Positions 47,812 to 61,060 of a stretch of DNA of 64,000 bases are shown in pieces; the stretch's first letter is position 1; every line of letters starts with the position of its first letter. Source of the stretch: Spodoptera frugiperda (Eukaryota; Arthropoda; Insecta; Lepidoptera; Noctuidae); contig NC_064237.1 of the NCBI RefSeq assembly GCF_023101765.2, forward strand, positions 2,719,501 to 2,783,500, read 5' to 3'. The position numbers and the translations under genes are program-made. The notes below the pieces were generated by a model, which was not told where the DNA came from, ran no database searches, and saw only the letters and a list, made by a program, of their open reading frames with translations.

Positions 47812-49436
47812 TAAACATTGGTTTACCCGAAATAACTTGATTGACTTGTCAAATTAATATGGTCGACTTGACCTTACGCAAGTTTTTCAGAAATGAGGTC
47901 CGTATGTGGAGCACGGTGGCCCGTGGCCCAGCTTAATGTTACCGACATTACGTCCAAACTGGTTGTGTTAAAGTTAAGGCATCTTACATGCGACAGATGT
48001 TTTGCTTTAAGTCTTTTTTTGCATTTTAATTGCACTACGTATGTATGTAAAACGAAAATGGCCGTTTAACTTCGATGAAAATCTAAATATTGACTTAAGA
48101 TTTGTTTTTTCCTATTTAGCATCATAATAAGTGTTCTAGGCATTGGTAATTTTGGTAAAACTAGAAGAGGCCGTGTACATTGTCATACTTTTTCGGTAAT
48201 TACTATGTCATAAACTTCATGTCCTTTAGCCTGGGAACATGATTATTATTCCGATTTGTTTATCATTTCATTCATAATACATACAAATTCCAATAAATCA
48301 GAGACCTATAAATAGCCTTATTGAATCTTTAAAATTTCTCATCACGTTTCTGATTTCGCGGAAATGTCACCTTAAACCTGGTTGCAGTAGGATGACGTCA
48401 TGCAACGAGTGCGTTCTCACGTCCGCGACCTCGGGCAGTAGGCTGCAAGCTGCAACGTGCGTCTGCACCTAACCATCGGTAATATTCATGAAAAATCGTA
48501 AAATCTTGCATAAAATTAATAAAAGAGGCCTTAGAATGGGTCATGTCATAAAAGGTACAAAGTAATACCGTATTATTATTTGGTTTGTACTTGGATTGAG
48601 GCGATTTGTAGACATTGATACCGACACAACGTCTGATCAAACGTGTTCATTCTATAGGTCACCATTATTCAGGTCTTTAGGACATAACTAAATGTAAAAC
48701 TAATAACCAATAGACATCAAAGACTATACATGAATAAAGATGTAACAATAAAAAATGTAATTGCCCACGCAAGGAACACGAGGTAGGCAAAAAGACGCAG
48801 GATGTAGAGACGAGATGACATCTGATACGAGAGACGATAAACTATCCGATGGTGGTGCAAGGAGCACTGGACCGTGTCAAGTCAAGATCACTGAACTAAG
48901 TACCTACATTGCGGAACAGATGACTGGGAAGAGATTTTTATTTGCTGCATTGGTCGAATTCCAATTAAGATGGAAGCCAATCTTCGGAAAAGACCACAGA
49001 ACATATAAAGAGAGTAGAAATGAAATAGTTCCTGATTTGTATCAGAACGCGTGTCGCCGTTTCTCCCACCCTTTAATTTCACTACAAGCAAGAGACCAAT
49101 GTCTGAGCGGATTACCCCCACAAATAAATAACACACATTAAAATCTCGAATTTGCTATTGGTTGTCACACAAACGCAATGACTGCATTTGACGTACACTC
49201 TAACACGCATAAAAACTCATGTATGCTAGGGCGAGACAAAGGTCGATTGTTGATATCGATAAAATTTAAGTAATCTTGTTTTTGTTTTACAAGTATTGTT
49301 GAATATTGTGAAATTGTATTCATGCGAAATAGAAATCAAGTAATAAAAGTAAAATAAATAAAAAATACATAACTGAATTTTAAAACCAATTTTATTACTC
49401 AATAAGTTAAAAATCAGTAAAAAATAAATAAATCAT

Positions 49437-49550
49437 AGGCACTTTTGAACGTCAAAGCAAATATAATAATATTAATAACGTCTGTCTGTCGGTCAGCCCT
49501 CTAGTGAAGCTATTTGCTCGTTCCAAAGTGTAGATTCCTATGGAGAAGAT
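49437..49550. repeat. Dispersed repeat R5 copy
   Basis: Near-identical to 5788-5903 in Sec15 intron 10 (GGCACTTTTGAACGTCAAAG through TAGATTCCTATGGAGAAGA). Confidence 0.75.
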
Positions 49551-51702
49551 CGAAGATCTGTTCGTTCGATCTTTTTCAATCAGATTCACAATACAATTCT
49601 TGATAACATTGCTTTTCTTTGCATCGATTGCTTGAACTATGTGAGAACAATGTAAAACTAATATTCAGTCAAAGCGATAGAAAAAAAACCTTAAGAACAA
49701 CAAAATTAATACAGTCTGGAGCTGACCAGTCCCAGTTGACAGCGCTCGTTCACCAACATGACACGTACACCAGCACCGTCCAACTCAACCATGTTGCAGG
49801 GAATCGAACGATCCAATGCCCTTGCCACCGCCAGTGAGACCTTTGAGTGAGCATGACAACTCTAAGCTGACACAAATGCATTCTACTAGTCTAATTTGAT
49901 TTCAGTTAATTACAGGGCTCTCACATTTACAATAATCTGTATAAAGAAAGTACAGAACACATTGAAATAACATGGTTATATTATTTCATTTTTTAAATTT
50001 ACGAAAGATGATATTTTAAATATCGCCATTTTTAGACAAAAAAACTGATTTAAAGAGACTAATTTAAAATTTTCTAAAATAAAATCAGTTTACTTACTGA
50101 ATTACACATTGCGATATTGTGCGGATAAACGCCTAATTTTAAGTTTCTTTTCCCTGACTTTGTTATTATGTAATTATCAACATCGAAATGTTGCGAACGA
50201 AATATGCTACATTTAGTAGGAATCCAAGAGCCCATAGTACAGGTTTTCCTAGTTTGGGTTCCTGAATCCCACCACTTGTCATTTCAATTGTTTTAAACCT
50301 GGTCGTGTAACTTGCTACATAATTTATTATACTATTAATTATTATATAAGCTTAGTTTTTAAGACCAATGTCTGTATAAATATGGTGGAGATAAAAATAT
50401 ACGCAGTTTCTAATCTGTGGTGGAACTTGAAAAAAAAATTAATTCTACCAGTTGTGTCAATCCACAATTTTGTTACACCTGGATCTGTTGGAAACCTAAA
50501 ACATAATATTAAAATAAATCATATGTCACATTCTATAAAAAAATAAAAACATAAAACTCACTCAAAATCTATATTACTAATTAGTCGTAATAAATAATAC
50601 TTATTATTTAAATTATAAAGTGTGCTATTGATTATAATAGACTTTATTATAGTAACAATCGACATTGATTACAAATTTGCCCAACACTATCGATGTCATA
50701 GATTTTGTGGAAATGAGCTTTTGTTTCGGTACTCGGGACTCTCGCAATGGACGTCATACATTGCGCGATTGCTCACGTAGTGCAAGATTGTACTCATCTA
50801 TCGCAAGCAATGTATTACTATTAGTCTGCTTGCGATTATATCGTTTTTGTCTATAAATTTCATAATACTAATGTTATAATTACAAATATCACACGTATTT
50901 TTATGTTTTTGGACTTACCGGTGAAAAGAAATTCCTTCTCGTGCTATGCTACACACCTGGTTTCTTTTCCGACACGTTATAATAGCGTAAGACGGCATAA
51001 TATAATATTTTTGCGGAGATACGTACGCTGTCAAAACATGACAGCGATTGCTAGCCGGTAAGTATGGACATTTGAGCGTTATGACAGCGCGCAGTACGCC
51101 GGCTCGCACCCTCGGCACGCGTGGCCCGCCCACAAGGCCAATCCAGTCTCTTTCTTTTATCCATGGAAAATACAGATCTTTTCCTTATTTATATTGGGTT
51201 TGAGTGGTTCTAAGTATTAGTCAGATTCAGTAGAATCACACCTTCTCTCAAACCTTCGTCAAACTGTTGATAATGGACTTTCAATTTCTAACAAATCCTA
51301 TATCAGCATCATACGCTTTATCAACATTGGAAGTTAGATTAGGTACAGATTAGTTTGCTACGCTATTTGAGTGCAATTCTGGCAAAAGATAAGCCATTCT
51401 GGCAAAAATCTTAACCTTTTTGCGTTCTGAATTTGCAGAGAATACTTTTTTTTTTAAACTTGGCCTTTGCCTGTTGAGCATATTTGTACTTTTTGGTTGA
51501 ACTGTGAAAAGGTAAAGACAAAATTGGTGATAAATATGCTGCAAGTTGTATGTAGGTAAAGTTCAGTAGTGCCAAGATTGAAGCAAATTATGTAAGTAGG
51601 TTTCGTGTTAAGTGTTAATTTAAAAATGAATGAAACGGTGACGAATTCGTTTACATATAATATGTATATGAGTAAAGACTAACAGGAGAAAGAGCTTTTA
51701 CC

Positions 51703-51837
51703 CTTTTTTTTGGAGGGTGGAAAATCATCCCCCACCTTAGTGTCAGACTCTTACTGACTAAAAACCACCCCGTTCCTTCTCCTGCTTTGAGTCGGAACCC
51801 CGGTAACCTTTTACGTTGTCCGCAGCTCCGGAAGAGC
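51703..51837 (-). repeat. Dispersed repeat R1 copy
   Basis: GGAGGGTGGAAAATCATCCC, GTCAGACTCTTACTGACTAA, AAACCACCCCGTTCCTTCTC and GTTGTCCGCAGCTCCGG. Confidence 0.75.
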
Positions 51838-52372
51838 TTTTACCCTAGCAACTTTTATAGAACGAAACAAAATCTGAAAAGACCCACCAATTTTTTTTTA
51901 TGACCACTTCTGGCTGCGTAATCGTGAAAGAATTTGGTATTAATAATTTTAAATAACTGACATTAAGTACACACGATGATGTAGGAAATGAATTACGTAT
52001 AAACATTAGTTTAATAATTGCAATTTTGAAGCTGCACGACTGCACTAAAAGCTTCCTATAAATCGCAGGGTCTCGGGGGCACATTGATACGTTTTGTAAT
52101 TAAAACATGACCTAATAATGATCGAGGTTAATTATTTCGTTACATAAAAGTCGACATGTGTCGGAAATATTATCGATATTACAAAGGCCACGGTTTAATA
52201 TTTTAGGGTATTAATTTTTTATTTTTTAATGATGTCATGAACTTATTATATTATTCATACACTTAACTCATTTTTTTTTGTAAGTATCGTAGCAAAAAGT
52301 TATATCGTAGTCTTAGTTTTTCTTGGTTAAAGCTATGTATTATTTCCTCAATTCTTTATATAGAATTCTACA

Positions 52373-52450
52373 TTCATCGTCATCATCATATCAGCCATAA
52401 GACATCCACTGCTGAACATAGGCCTCCCCCAATGACTTCCAGATAGATAG
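52373..52450. repeat. RTE-like tail fragment
   Basis: CATCGTCATCATCATATCAG, AAGACATCCACTGCTGAACA, TAGGCCTCCCCCAATGACTT and CCAGATAGATAG. This block is typical of RTE-type LINE 3' regions in Lepidoptera. Confidence 0.6.
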
Positions 52451-53062
52451 TTGAAAGCGACCATCATCATTTCTACTTTAACCTAATTTATTTCCAAATA
52501 TAACTCAACGTCAATTAGGTACAAGTTAATTCTACAAACTTCTATCAGTCATTACCTTATTATTTCTAATTAATTTAAAAAGACAAACAGCCGCTAACAA
52601 CATCTTTACATCATCGAACTATAGTTTACTCTATACTTTAGTTTTTGATCTTTTTAGTTCATTCGTTCCCAATAACCACATAACAATGGTACGTAAGATA
52701 TAATCATGGTGTTTCGCAGGTGTTGCGACTTTCATTGGTTCCTTTCGCTACGATAACTATCGATAAATTCACTTTCTTTACTTATCTAAGTTAAATACAT
52801 AGTGTTAAGTAACTTGAGGAAGGCCCAGTGATAAAATGTGTTTTTTTTTCTTATAAAACATTTCCTATTGCTTTCTTGTCATCTTGTTGTATCGATATCG
52901 GTATAGATCTATGGTATGTTCAGGCCTATTGTATAATGCTGGTTGTTTTTGGTTATCTGATTTAAGTATTTTAATTCTTGCCAAATTTATCATGCTCTTA
53001 CGACAATAGTTTTATCACTTTTTTTTAGTTCTGTCTATAGTAGTTTTCGTATCGTATAGTAT

Positions 53063-53220
53063 CGTCACGTGTTTATATCCCCAAAGGTTTAGGTAGAGGT
53101 GTATATTAGGGTACATAACGTAATGCCACTGTACCTACAATATACTCCTACTTTTCACCATTTGTGTTATAAGCCTATTTTCTTACTGGGGCTAATTCCA
53201 GACTCTGAACTAGAATTAAG
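53063..53220 (+). repeat. Dispersed repeat R3, degraded copy
   Basis: CGTCACGTGTTTATATCCCC, TAGGTAGAGGTGTATATTAG, TAATGCCACTGTACCTAC and GGGGCTAATTCCAGACTC. Confidence 0.65.
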
Positions 53221-53671
53221 GATTTACTCCTATTTATCTTAATTCTTTGTTTAGAAATTTACATCACTTATTAACAGCGTACGTTTAAGTAATAGTAAGT
53301 ACTCTACTCTCTGCTAATAACAACTGTTACCTTCAAACCTATGACCCTCGTCTCCGAATATTGATTACAACTCCCTTGAAGGCATCTGTCTCATTGTGTT
53401 TAGTTCTCATACCTGTATCCAGTTTCCCACACTCTCATTACAAATTCATCATACAAATAATGAATTGTTTAGCAATAGTCCGCTGTGGAATCTATACTTT
53501 AAAGTATTTGTTGCATTGTATATCATATTACATTGTAGAGTTTTATACAAATTCAAATTAAAGTACTTATGTACCCTGATATACATATTATTATGTTACG
53601 CAGTGTTGCTGACACAATTTGTCATATATACGAGTATAAAGGTTGCTTAGATGTTTCAGATTGATGGACAT

Positions 53672-53858
53672 ATTTTTATAATAACTATCGTGAGACATAC
53701 TAAATTAACTAAAAAAAATCACGATTTACTCACGTATATTAATGGAGAAAAGCTCTACTAGTTTCGAGTTACAGAAGGACTCTTCATCATGAGCAGCGTG
53801 CGCAGACGCGGCGACGTGGCCGCTAATGTACGTAAGTAAACCGTGATTTTTAGTTAAT
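53672..53858. mobile_element. MITE M1 copy
   Basis: TTTTTATAATAACTATCGTG, AGACATACTAAATTAACTAA, ATCACGATTTACTCACG, ATGGAGAAAAGCTCTACTAG and GAGCAGCGTGCGCAGACGCG, with the short right end CGTAAGTAAACCGTGATTTT. The right arm is mostly deleted. Confidence 0.8.
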
Positions 53859-55439
53859 TGATAGACATGTTGAAAAAGGACATTCTACACTTAATAAAAC
53901 TTAATCAGTTTAATGTATCATAGGCAAACTAAGTAAGAATAGTAATGAATTTTCATAAAATAAAAGACCGTGACTTAAGTAACTAAATGAAACATTAATA
54001 CCATAACAATTAAGATTAAAATCAAATGCATAGTTACTCATGCCTCCTTTAGTGTGGCTGTTATAATGTGTAATTCTAAAGTAATATAACGATTAATGAT
54101 CGACATAGGTGACGATGATGTGGGCGTTCTACTTGACTTGTCAATGTCGTACGGCGCCACTAACTTGCTCCCGACTCGCCTACTTGCGCCAGTAACTGGT
54201 CTTGTTTGAACGGTCATTAGTTATGCTAATGAATTTGGAGACAGTTTGGTTTCATTTAGAAGTGTTTTAAATGATCTGAATGGTTGTGACATTAAGTAGT
54301 TAAGTAATAATTATGGTGTGAAGAGAAATATTTTATTGATAAACTTATGGTCAATTTCAGTAACCTATCTATGTATCTGTAGATTTGCCTAATAAATATA
54401 GTGTTTTAGTAAGTTTAATTTTATGGAAGAAGGCAATTGTTTCTGTGCTCTAGCTTCTAGCTGCCTAAGATTCGAAATCGTATTTGGTAAATAGTGCGAT
54501 ACTTTAGGATAATCGTTTATCCTGCTATATTAGATAAATCCGTTTAATTGAGTAAATGTCTCACATACAGCTATGACTCTATTATTAATTATTATTTATC
54601 TCGACAATACCAACTACAATAACTATGTTACAGAACCATATTTGTTCCAATTATCGTGATTAAATATCTCATTGTTGAATACTTACAAGCATGTTTTATC
54701 ATATGAGCAATCTTCGCTCTCGTTCGTTCGTGAATGTGAGAATGAATCATAGCTTCACTGACACCGTTCTTGACCTTGGAATGACAGATCGGGTCAAGGT
54801 CACTCAATTGTTATTGGCTATTGTCACATTTGACAGCTGCGTCAAGTTTTGATTTTGGAATGCAGAAAGCACGCGGTGACAACTGGTATTGTCTCATTCC
54901 TTGCATGATTTGCAGATTTGAAATGTTGTTGCTATTACGTTTTGCAATGTTCGTTACAGCTACATGTGCTTGGTAGCTTTGAATAAATTTAATTTAAAAT
55001 TACATGTCTAGCTAACAGTGTATTAGCATACACGACAGTTAATTTTGATCATGTAGGTACCTGTTTATCTGTAGTGCAAAAAATTTAGTTCTACAGGTGA
55101 ATATTTTCTTATTTTTCTTGCTAGCAATCTGTTATGAAATTCTAATACTTGTTGCTATTCCAAGAATGTTTTCAGTTGATCAGATTACGTAAGCAAATGC
55201 TTAGAAAGCTCATGCCTCTATTACGTCTATTGCAACACATGACGTCATAGGCTGAATGAAACCGCTCTGAGCGCCAAAAGCCTTGGAGCCAATTCAAATG
55301 ATTGTTTTGTTACGCATACGAATAGTTGAAAAGTATCAATTTGTCAAGTGATTCATATTGTAATAGGTACCAAGAATTTCGGATTTGGTTTAACAAGTCA
55401 CCAGAAAAATGTTATGCTGCTAGGCTTAATGTAGGTTGT

Positions 55440-55505
55440 TCGATTAAGGTTGGATACGCCCAGCAGTGTATGGTAATGTGCGGGCATTAAAATGATGATG
55501 ATGGA
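55440..55505 (+). mobile_element. RTE-type LINE 3' end with ATG/GAT tail
   Basis: GGATACGCCCAGCAGTGTAT, GGTAATGTGCGGGCATTAAA, ATGATGATGATGG. RTE clade elements in moths end with CCAGCAGTG... and a short trinucleotide tail. No coding sequence remains upstream. Confidence 0.5.
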
Positions 55506-55838
55506 ATCAACAACTAATTATCTATGGCGTCTACCTGGTAACCAAATAACCACTACACACTCCGTAATTTATCCTCAATAAGTGGTGTGTATGAATCGTA
55601 GCAATTGGTGTTCAATTGTAGAGACAGGCCTCCCATGGGGGTAGGCCTCTGCCTACCTCCGATGGGGTTACCTCCCATGGGGTTACATATTATGTATTAA
55701 TATCTTAAAATGTATCAATTACTAACTATACCTTATTATTACTCAGATGTTTATAACAACGGAAGAATACAAGATGCGATATAAATATTGTTAGATATCT
55801 TTTCTGCGAAATAAATCCTTAAGATAAAGATTAAGTTA

Positions 55839-56077
55839 TCAGTGTGCTAGTGTTAGTTTACGTGTTTCTGGTGAATATCTCTGAGTAATCTCAAACACTA
55901 AGTATAGATTACTTAGTATTTGAGATAAGAGATCGTACCGCTCCATCCTTTCGCTTTCATTGGCTGTTTTGAAATCGTAACGTCTTAATACTTCTTCCGT
56001 ATCAAATTCTATATCTTTGTACTTGTTTACCAGGTTATGAGTTTGTTTTGAGGTTAAGTTAGAAAGACAAAGCTTTT
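55839..56077 (-). CDS. Unrecognised protein-like open frame, possible terminal exon
   Basis: Minus-strand frame of about 80 codons ending TGA at 55841-55839. It has a protein-like composition, rich in charged and hydrophobic residues: LVNKYKDIEFDTEEVLRRYD, FKTANESERMERYDLL and SQILSNLYLVFEITQRYSPE, suggesting helices. There is no ATG near its start; a TAG lies just upstream in frame. A possible acceptor (TTTTGCAAG|AAAAGC) is at 56078, so it could be the last exon of a minus-strand gene or a captured or retroposed fragment. It is bordered upstream by a HaSE SINE (56121-56284). I do not recognise the family. Confidence 0.28.
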
Positions 56078-56120
56078 CTTGCAAAATAAAGGACTATGAT
56101 TGGAATATCAAGGAAATTAC

Positions 56121-56284
56121 TGCACGGTTGGTGCGGTGGCTGAGCAATCGGCAGCCGCGCAACGTGTAGCGTGATCCGCAAATTGTTGTTTCGGGTCTGG
56201 GTGTCATGTGTATGTATGTATGTTTGTAAACGCATCCACGATACAGGAGACAATTCTAGTGTGGGGCAACCTTTAAAAAAAAGT
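56121..56284 (+). mobile_element. tRNA-derived SINE (HaSE-like), internally deleted copy
   Basis: TGCACGGTTGGTGCGGTGGC, TGAGCAATCGGCAGCCGCGC, AACGTGTAGCGTGATCC, TTGTTTCGGGTCTGGGTGTC, TTTGTAAACGCATCCACGAT, ACAGGAGACAATTCTAGTGT and GGGGCAACC. Box B is missing, as in the 41.87 kb copy. Confidence 0.85.
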
Positions 56285-56995
56285 TATTAAATATCAAAAT
56301 CTGCCTCTTCGATGTAATCTAAGCATCCAATTGAAATAACTAGTTCTTGTACTTAATGAAAACTTAAAATTAAACTAATTACCTATTTAGCTTTATCACC
56401 TAAAAATACCTAAGTTCTATTTTTACTCCACACTTAACAAAAGATTATACATTTTAAACTAGCATAATTAGAATTTGCAATTCTGCCGCGTTACACCGAC
56501 CTTTAACAGTTGTTCTCTGTAACTGCAGTCCATTCGTCATGAGGTAACATCCTCTTTTGTTTTAAAAAAGAACATAGAAAACCGATTTATCGTAAGTGCT
56601 TTCTTTAACGACGCCATTTGTCAAGGAAATTTCCTAATACTCGTAACTCTTTAATGGAAAAACCATATGCATGGAGTTATTTTGACAAAATCGTGTGTAA
56701 AATGTAAAACTGTTTACTGAATCAAAAGGGCCACTGAAACATTGTTGTAATTAGGTACTTGTAGTCGAAAAGACAATTATAACTTAATTAGGGTCGACAC
56801 TGGTTAATTTGTAAACAATAACATATTTTAAAACCTTTGACAATGGCAAAGCCTCTAGTAGCAATTCTGGTAAAGTAGAATACACACTATTATGTGTGAT
56901 GATGGAATAGGAATATTAGGTTTAGTCTTAGCTCTTATTGCGATGTAAAAAGGTTGTATGCTTTTAATCATTGTGCTCATTACCATCGAAAATCA

Positions 56996-57070
56996 TCTAA
57001 TCATCCCGCCTTGGGTGAGGCGAGAGGGAATGTTAGACTCTTATTGATTAAAAACCACCCAGTTCCTAGT
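56996..57070 (-). repeat. Dispersed repeat R1 fragment
   Basis: CATCCCGCCTTGGGTGAGGC, GAGAGGGAATGTTAGACTCT, TATTGATTAAAAACCACCCA. Confidence 0.65.
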
Positions 57071-58128
57071 CCAACAACGAGTCAACCCGTTAAGTCTTTT
57101 GAGGCGTTAAGACCTATGAAGACTTTCACAACAGTCCGTTTTTTTTAATTAGCTATGTGTAAAGTCTATATTGGAAAATATCTACAATACATATAAGATG
57201 AAAACGGCCAGTGAAGTGAGGTGTGAGGGTAACATAATAGGACTGCTGCAGCGCGGATATAGTTACCTGCATGTGACGCTACCACGACGCTACTGGTTCT
57301 AGCCATGTGCTGCCCGGTACCTGTTTAGTTGATGTTTATATTACTACCTGACTATATTCTATGCATTAAAAAAATACGACGCAAAAATTTAGAGGTGTAA
57401 AAGTGCTCTTTTGTAGCCTATTTACAAAAATAAATTCATTGTTTTAACAAACGATGCTACTACGATTCGCTCTTCATTTCACTTACATATTTGATTGTTA
57501 ATTCTATACAATGTTTTTTGCTATTCATTTGATTAAACTAGTATCTATATTGAGCTGATAGTACCTAAAGGTATACTAGTAGGAGAAAATCTGATACTAC
57601 CTATAGATAATACAAATTTATTATAATTAACCACAACTAAATAATATTAAAATCCTTCAATAGACTCATTAAATTCAAGTATACATAACATGTCTGCCAC
57701 AAACCACTAATCAGCGTAGATACCTCAATTACATGTTCAATAAGTACTTACTTGCAATTAATTGCGCGCTACACTCACGCTGTATGCAAATCATGTGCAG
57801 AACTCAAATTTAATGCAAGGATCAGTGAAAGGCCTTATTAGACCGGTCACGATTGGCTGCCATTAATGGATCATGGATCATGAGCCGACATTGAAACATT
57901 AACTTATCTGGTTCATTTGTTACCCGTTTTTATTGATATTACGACCTTTGTCACTGGTCTAGCCTGGGGTTATCGGTAGTCAGGTTTTTTTACTTTTGCC
58001 TGGGTGACCTCGTGAACTGCGAATCAATGAATGTTGTTTCAGGTTTCAGGGTTTTCTGATGTTTATCATCATTATGGTCTAGCCGTTCCTGCGTTATAGG
58101 TGTCCTTCTCTCCTTCAAATAATTTATA

Positions 58129-58279
58129 CATATAAAAATCAATTGCTGTTCGTTAATCTCGCTAAAACTCGAGAACGGCTAGACCGATTTGGTTTTGAAT
58201 TATTTGTGGAAGTCCAGGGAAGGTTTAAAGGCGAGAATTTTTTTTTTGGAGGCGGTACTAAGTTTGCCGTGTTAGCTAG
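58129..58279 (+). mobile_element. Non-autonomous Helitron, internally deleted
   Basis: Head CATATAAAAATCAATTGCTG, TTCGTTAATCTCGCTAAAAC, TCGAGAACGGCTAGACCGAT, then a shortened body and GAGGCGGTACTAAGTTTGCC, GTGTTAGCTAG followed by T. The CTAG end and the GGCTAGACCGAT block are Helitron features. Confidence 0.7.
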
Positions 58280-58989
58280 TAAGTTATAAAACTTTAAGGG
58301 AATTTCATAATGTGATAACTATTTCCATTTGTAGCACCGTTTCAATACCCTGACAGTTGTAAGCTAAACAAATCTCAAATCTTACACTTAGTTCACAACA
58401 TATAAATCCTAAAGTTGTGCAAGTTATCCACTCTGTTCTTGATATCGGCGTGCGCGCAGCTCTGTAGGACGCAGGTTTATTTTTATTCGTTTTATGGGGT
58501 CTTGCGCAATCATGGCCGAGATTAACAACTCTTATCTCAGTTGAAGTATAAATTGAGTCATACCCACGTGAGTTCTTACACTCGACGGTCCATTTATGAG
58601 GATAACTTGTTATTTGAATATTATTTATTTGCTCAACAGTTGTTGTTGTAATAAGCCGACTTACCTTACACGGTAACAGAGACAAGTGGTCGAAATTAGA
58701 CCGTAATTCATTATTTGAATATTAATATGTAATTGGTACCCTATTATAGTATTCTGCCTGCGGCATTCCTTGTATAATTGTTAAGCTTTAAGTTGGTGAA
58801 ATCCACATTCCTATTTGATTGTCTAAAACGTTTCCTGTGTGTGTGTGTGTGCTTCATCTACGTATTAATTTCTGTAATGAATAAGTTTGGGAAGTTATGT
58901 GCAAAATCCATATTTTGTATAATTATTGTGATGCGAAATACGCACATGTGTATATTATTAGGGCGCAGTCGCATTCGAAAATTCTTACG

Positions 58990-59130
58990 AATTAAGCTCT
59001 AACCGATGTACTCAGAGTATTCATTTAATGGTTACTTGGTCTATTTCTTCGCAATTGTTTTCGGTACAAAATCTTTACTAAAGAATAGTTTAAGTAATCA
59101 TTAAATGTCTTTGAGTACGACAGTTAGACT
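58990..59130. mobile_element. MITE M4, copy 2
   Basis: TGTACTCAGAGTATTCATTT, AATGGTTACTTGG at the left and AAGTAATCATTAAATGTCTT, TGAGTACGAC at the right are inverted. The middle has GCAATTGTTTTCGG, the reverse of the 36.6 kb core. Confidence 0.7.
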
Positions 59131-59577
59131 AAATAGCAGAATTTGTCTCTCATGTTGCTACAAAATTACACAATATTTCAATTCTAGTTTCAGCTTTTAT
59201 CAAGGCACAATAGATTACTTTACAAATATATTATAATGCAGGTGATCTAATTAAAATAATGCACGAATTGCGTGACGAAACTGTCCTGCATATTACAGCA
59301 ATGCATATTCATATGGGCATAAATCAAAGAATTTATGCGCAAGAGCACAATACGTAATAACGGCCGCGCCCAATACAAGTGCCCTTTCGATATGTGGAGC
59401 TTGGAATACTGGAATAATGTTCGAATAATATTTGTATGTAAAGTAAATAGACTAGTTTCCATTAACATGTTACTTTGTTATAAAGGACGTCTTAGTAATA
59501 GTTACAAATATTTTACCTATGTATCTTTCTGTAAAACATTACGATAAAACAAATATAATTGTGTATTAATGTAAATT

Positions 59578-59748
59578 GAAAGTGGGAGAGTCATGCTTCG
59601 GCACAAATGGGCCGGCTCGACCGGGGTGATACCACTGCTTCACCGAAAACTTACGTGAAACAAAGCTTGCGTCGTGTTTTGTTGTGTAAGTGAGTTTACC
59701 GGAGGTCCAAACCCCTTCCTATGTAATCTTCCCAAAAGGCGTGATGAT
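59578..59748. repeat. Dispersed repeat R6 copy
   Basis: AAGTGGGAGAGTCATGCTTC, GGCCGGCTCGACCGGGGTGA, TACCACTGCTTCACCGAAAA, AAAGCTTGCGTCGTGTTTTG and TTGTGTAAGTGAGTTTACCG. Confidence 0.7.
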
Positions 59749-60034
59749 TTGTAAAGTTTTTTTTATAAATATTTAAACGCGATAAAATATTAAAATTGTT
59801 TACCTCTTTAGCTTAATAAAATGTTATTGTTACTAACCCAAGTCTGTGACCAGTAATTATTTCCAGTTGTCACATTAACGTCTACAGGTAATGTTTACAT
59901 CCGTTGACAAGTACGCTTACTATGTTATTAATAATAATTAAACTAGATACTAACGCAGTCTAGATCTTGGAATTAAATACCTAACCACTTTAGTTCATAG
60001 TTTACTTCGACTTTTTTCGACTTCGACTTCGAAC

Positions 60035-60036
<2 letters not shown>

Positions 60037-60067
<31 letters not shown>
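60037..60067. repeat. Poly(T) run, 31 bp
   Basis: Uninterrupted T tract, about 50 bp left of an R1 copy. It could be the poly(A) of a minus-strand retroposed sequence or slippage; no body is identifiable. Confidence 0.8.
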
Positions 60068-60071
<4 letters not shown>

Positions 60072-60117
60072 GTGGTGTTTTAATTTCTTACTTAACTTGC
60101 AAAGCTAAGTTGCAATG

Positions 60118-60275
60118 CTGCTGCGGGCTTCCTAGCGAGTTTACCGGGGCTCCAGCTCGAAGGGCAGTTGTAGGAACTTGGTAGTTGTTACTCAGTAAGA
60201 GTCTGACACAGGGAGTGTCAGACTGTCCTCGCCCAAGGCGGGAGAAATCATTGGATGATTTTCTTCTCTTTAAAA
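60118..60275 (+). repeat. Dispersed repeat R1 copy with internal inverted duplication
   Basis: GCTGCGGGCTTCCTAGCGAG, TTTACCGGGGCTCCAGCTCG, CTCAGTAAGAGTCTGACACA, then GGGAGTGTCAGACTGTCCTC and GCCCAAGGCGGGAGAAATCA. The GTCTGACAC/GTGTCAGAC pair forms a hairpin absent from other copies. Confidence 0.75.
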
Positions 60276-60929
60276 AGCTGCACTGCTGCAGCGATATCAT
60301 AATTTCTTTGGCTAAGTTTATCGACTCTTTAAACCAAATGATTCATTTACGTCATTAATTTAATTACTTTTCTTTACTTCCTATAAATGATAGGAGTTCG
60401 ATCATTATAGGTAACACTAAGAACTACCTATAACCAAAATGTATGCAAATATAACAGCTATCATAAATTGTGCACCAAACCGCAATAAACATTACCACTG
60501 CACCTATTTAAAATCTCATACAAACACTTGCATATATGATAATGGCAAAACAAGATCGATTTCACACCTAATGTCAGTATGCACATAAATTAAAACATGG
60601 ACCTTAGTACGTATGTAATAAGGGCTATAATAAATGTAAGGGGGCCCATATTACCCTTTCACACTGTTTAAGCTGCAATTAGCGGCAATGTCATTGGCGT
60701 TGTTTATGCTCCGGTAAGTCGGTTAGTAGTCATTAAGTTGGTATGACATGACGAATGTTCTGTGTGTTTGATTTAATATGACTTGCATTTATATAACTTT
60801 AATAATTTTCGTAAACGCCTAATTTCAAAATGTTGAAATTAATTATAATATTATTTTACTATACAAATGAAGATACGGTACCAAGGTGTAAATGAATACT
60901 TTATAGTGCTAAGTAAGAAACATAGAACA

Positions 60930-61060
60930 ACCTTCAAACCTTCAAGAAAAAAGGCGTATTCCTTTTTAAAAGTCCAGCAACTCCTCTGGTGTATCGAGTG
61001 TCCATGGATGGCGCTGATCGCTTACCATCAGAAACCCGTTTGCTAGTTTGCCCTTATTCT
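60930..61060 (-). repeat. Dispersed repeat R4 copy
   Basis: CCTTCAAGAAAAAAGGCGTA, AACTCCTCTGGTGTATCGAG, TGTCCATGGATGGCGCTGAT and CGCTTACCATCAGAAACCCG. Confidence 0.7.

Noticed and set aside
48761..49141. 126-codon plus-strand frame with GRQKDAGCRDEM, considered as an RTE-type LINE C-terminus
   Set aside because: The GR....WxDE pattern can only be forced by assuming frameshifts and substitutions; the rest of the frame does not look like a protein.
58305..58685. 126-codon minus-strand open frame
   Set aside because: No recognisable motif, skewed composition, no splice context; treated as a chance frame in the intron.
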